A DNA stretch of 64,000 nt from NCBI RefSeq assembly GCF_050113715.1, contig NZ_JBNJQR010000001.1, positions 434,001 to 498,000 of the forward strand. Reading direction: 5' to 3'. The position numbers and the translations under genes were made by a program. Below the pieces are notes generated by a model. That model had not been told where the DNA came from and did no database searches. It saw nothing but the letters and a program-made list of their open reading frames with translations. This DNA comes from Brevibacillus_H ginsengisoli. Lineage in GTDB: Bacteria; Bacillota; Bacilli; Brevibacillales; Brevibacillaceae. Below, piece by piece: positions 63,264 through 64,000 of the stretch (its first letter is position 1; every line of letters starts with the position of its first letter).

Positions 63264-63764
63264 ATGCGGATTTTAGGGATTGACCCAGGTATTGCGATCG
63301 TTGGGTTTGGTTTTGTGGATAAACAGGGCAGTCAGCTGAAGCCTGCTCAATACGGTTCGATTCAGACAGAGGCCGGATTATCTGTTCCCCTACGATTGAA
63401 ACAAATTTATGAAGCGATGCAAGAATTGCTTGCCACTTACAAACCGGACGAGGTTTCGGTGGAGAAGCTGTTTTTCAATAAAAATGTAACCACTGCGTTC
63501 AGTGTCGGTCAAGCGAGAGGAGTGATCCTTTTGGCAGCTGAGCAAGCAGGGATTCCTACATACGAGTACACACCGATGCAAGTGAAACAAGCGGTAACAG
63601 GATACGGAGGCGCAGAGAAAAAACAAATTCAAGAGATGGTAAGAATCTTGCTGAAGCTGCCAGAGGTTCCTAAACCGGACGATGTAGCGGATGCGTTGGG
63701 GATCGCGATTACACATGCGAACTTCAGGACGTATCATCAGATGATGGAAGGGGCACGTTTATGA
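63264..63764 (+). CDS. ruvC: Holliday junction resolvase RuvC
   Basis: The product has 166 residues. The catalytic acids are in GIDPGIAIVGFG (Asp7), SVEKLFF, and PDDVADALGIAI at the C-terminus. It cuts four-way DNA junctions moved by RuvAB. GGAGAGTG precedes the ATG. B. subtilis uses RecU and lacks RuvC, so its presence here marks a different lineage. It overlaps ruvA by four bases. Confidence 0.96.
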   Translation: MRILGIDPGIAIVGFGFVDKQGSQLKPAQYGSIQTEAGLSVPLRLKQIYEAMQELLATYKPDEVSVEKLFFNKNVTTAFSVGQARGVILLAAEQAGIPTYEYTPMQVKQAVTGYGGAEKKQIQEMVRILLKLPEVPKPDDVADALGIAITHANFRTYHQMMEGARL

Positions 63765-64000
63765 TTGACTTCGTGGAAGGAACGGTTTGTTACATCGATA
63801 CGGAATACGTGGTTGTGGAGGCAGGAGGTATTGGCTATCGACTGTTTTGTCCGAATCCGTATCAGTTCGTGAATCAAGAGGGGTCGAAACGCCGCTTGTT
63901 TACCCATCATCATGTCCGGGAAGACGCGATCCAATTATACGGGTTTGGCGACCGAGATGAACGGGATATGTTTCGTCGTCTGCTCGAAGTGACGGGAATT
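63761..64000 (+). CDS. ruvA: Holliday junction DNA helicase subunit RuvA (3' end outside the window)
   Basis: The first 80 codons are visible. The start ATG overlaps the ruvC stop (ATGA). The N-terminal OB fold reads IDFVEGTVCYIDTEYVVVEAGGIGYRL, followed by THHHVREDAIQLYGFGDRDERDMFRRLLEVTGI, the classical RuvA sequence leading to its first HhH motif. RuvA forms the tetramer that holds the junction for RuvB. Confidence 0.97.
   Translation, partial: MIDFVEGTVCYIDTEYVVVEAGGIGYRLFCPNPYQFVNQEGSKRRLFTHHHVREDAIQLYGFGDRDERDMFRRLLEVTGI

Overview
The window reads as a chromosomal segment of a Gram-positive, endospore-forming member of the Bacillales. Brevibacillus or a close relative in Paenibacillaceae is the best guess, inferred from gene content and order and not from any database search. 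Supporting facts are the order valS-folC ... prepilin peptidase-SPOR protein-maf-radC-mreBCD-minCD-spoIVFAB-rplU-prp-rpmA-spo0B-obg-pheB/thrR-pheA, which matches the known Bacillus order, the sporulation genes (spoIVFA/FB, spo0B, safA-like, cotS-like, bofC), strong AGGAGG ribosome sites and many TTG/GTG starts. It is a draft assembly: a 100-N gap lies in a tandem repeat at 57022-57121.

Layout. (1) 2-3521: a partner-switching module (membrane SpoIIE/RsbU-type PP2C phosphatase, multidomain RsbW-type kinase/anti-sigma factor, STAS antagonist) with a sigma-B-like promoter in front of the antagonist. (2) 3518-9361: valS behind a T-box leader, then folC and murC. (3) 9443-30799: a type IV pilus island. 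It holds a 1703-residue secreted protein with two repeated N-terminal modules and four Ig-like domains, a convergent minor-pilin operon (pilV/W/X-like), a membrane protein, a VanW-family protein, pilB, pilT, pilC, major prepilin, pilD, pilM, pilN, pilO, and a SPOR-domain protein in the position of Bacillus spoIIB. (4) 31000-40431: DUF4321, maf, radC, mreBCD, a PBP2 with an unusual repeated insert, minCD and rodA (cell shape and division-site choice). (5) 40704-48027: cold-shock gene, spoIVFA/FB, RNase G, rplU-prp-rpmA behind an L21 leader, spo0B, obgE and a PilZ-like gene. (6) 48149-50062: a secreted five-repeat protein, then a GC-rich, highly foldable intergenic element and an unlisted 54-residue gene. 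(7) 50063-55833: thrR/pheB, hom, thrC, thrB, pheA, ilvE (threonine, phenylalanine and branched-chain amino acids). (8) 55990-58688: SafA-like LysM coat protein and CotS-like kinase fold. (9) 58751-64000: a secreted 5'-nucleotidase with a four-repeat Pho-box-like array, bofC, a small protein, a BNR-repeat lipoprotein, ruvC and the start of ruvA behind a LexA-like box.

How they work together. The pilus genes make a complete inner-membrane type IV pilus (no secretin, as expected without an outer membrane) whose extension ATPase carries two c-di-GMP-binding-type motifs. Their position, exactly where Bacillus keeps only comC and spoIIB, suggests the Bacillus arrangement is a remnant of this larger locus. 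The most interesting unexplained items are the structured element at 49511-49702, the repeated insert in PBP2, the prepilin fused to a bactofilin-like repeat domain, the four-domain anti-sigma factor and the regulatory sites (sigma-B-like, Pho, LexA, overlapping terminator/promoter).
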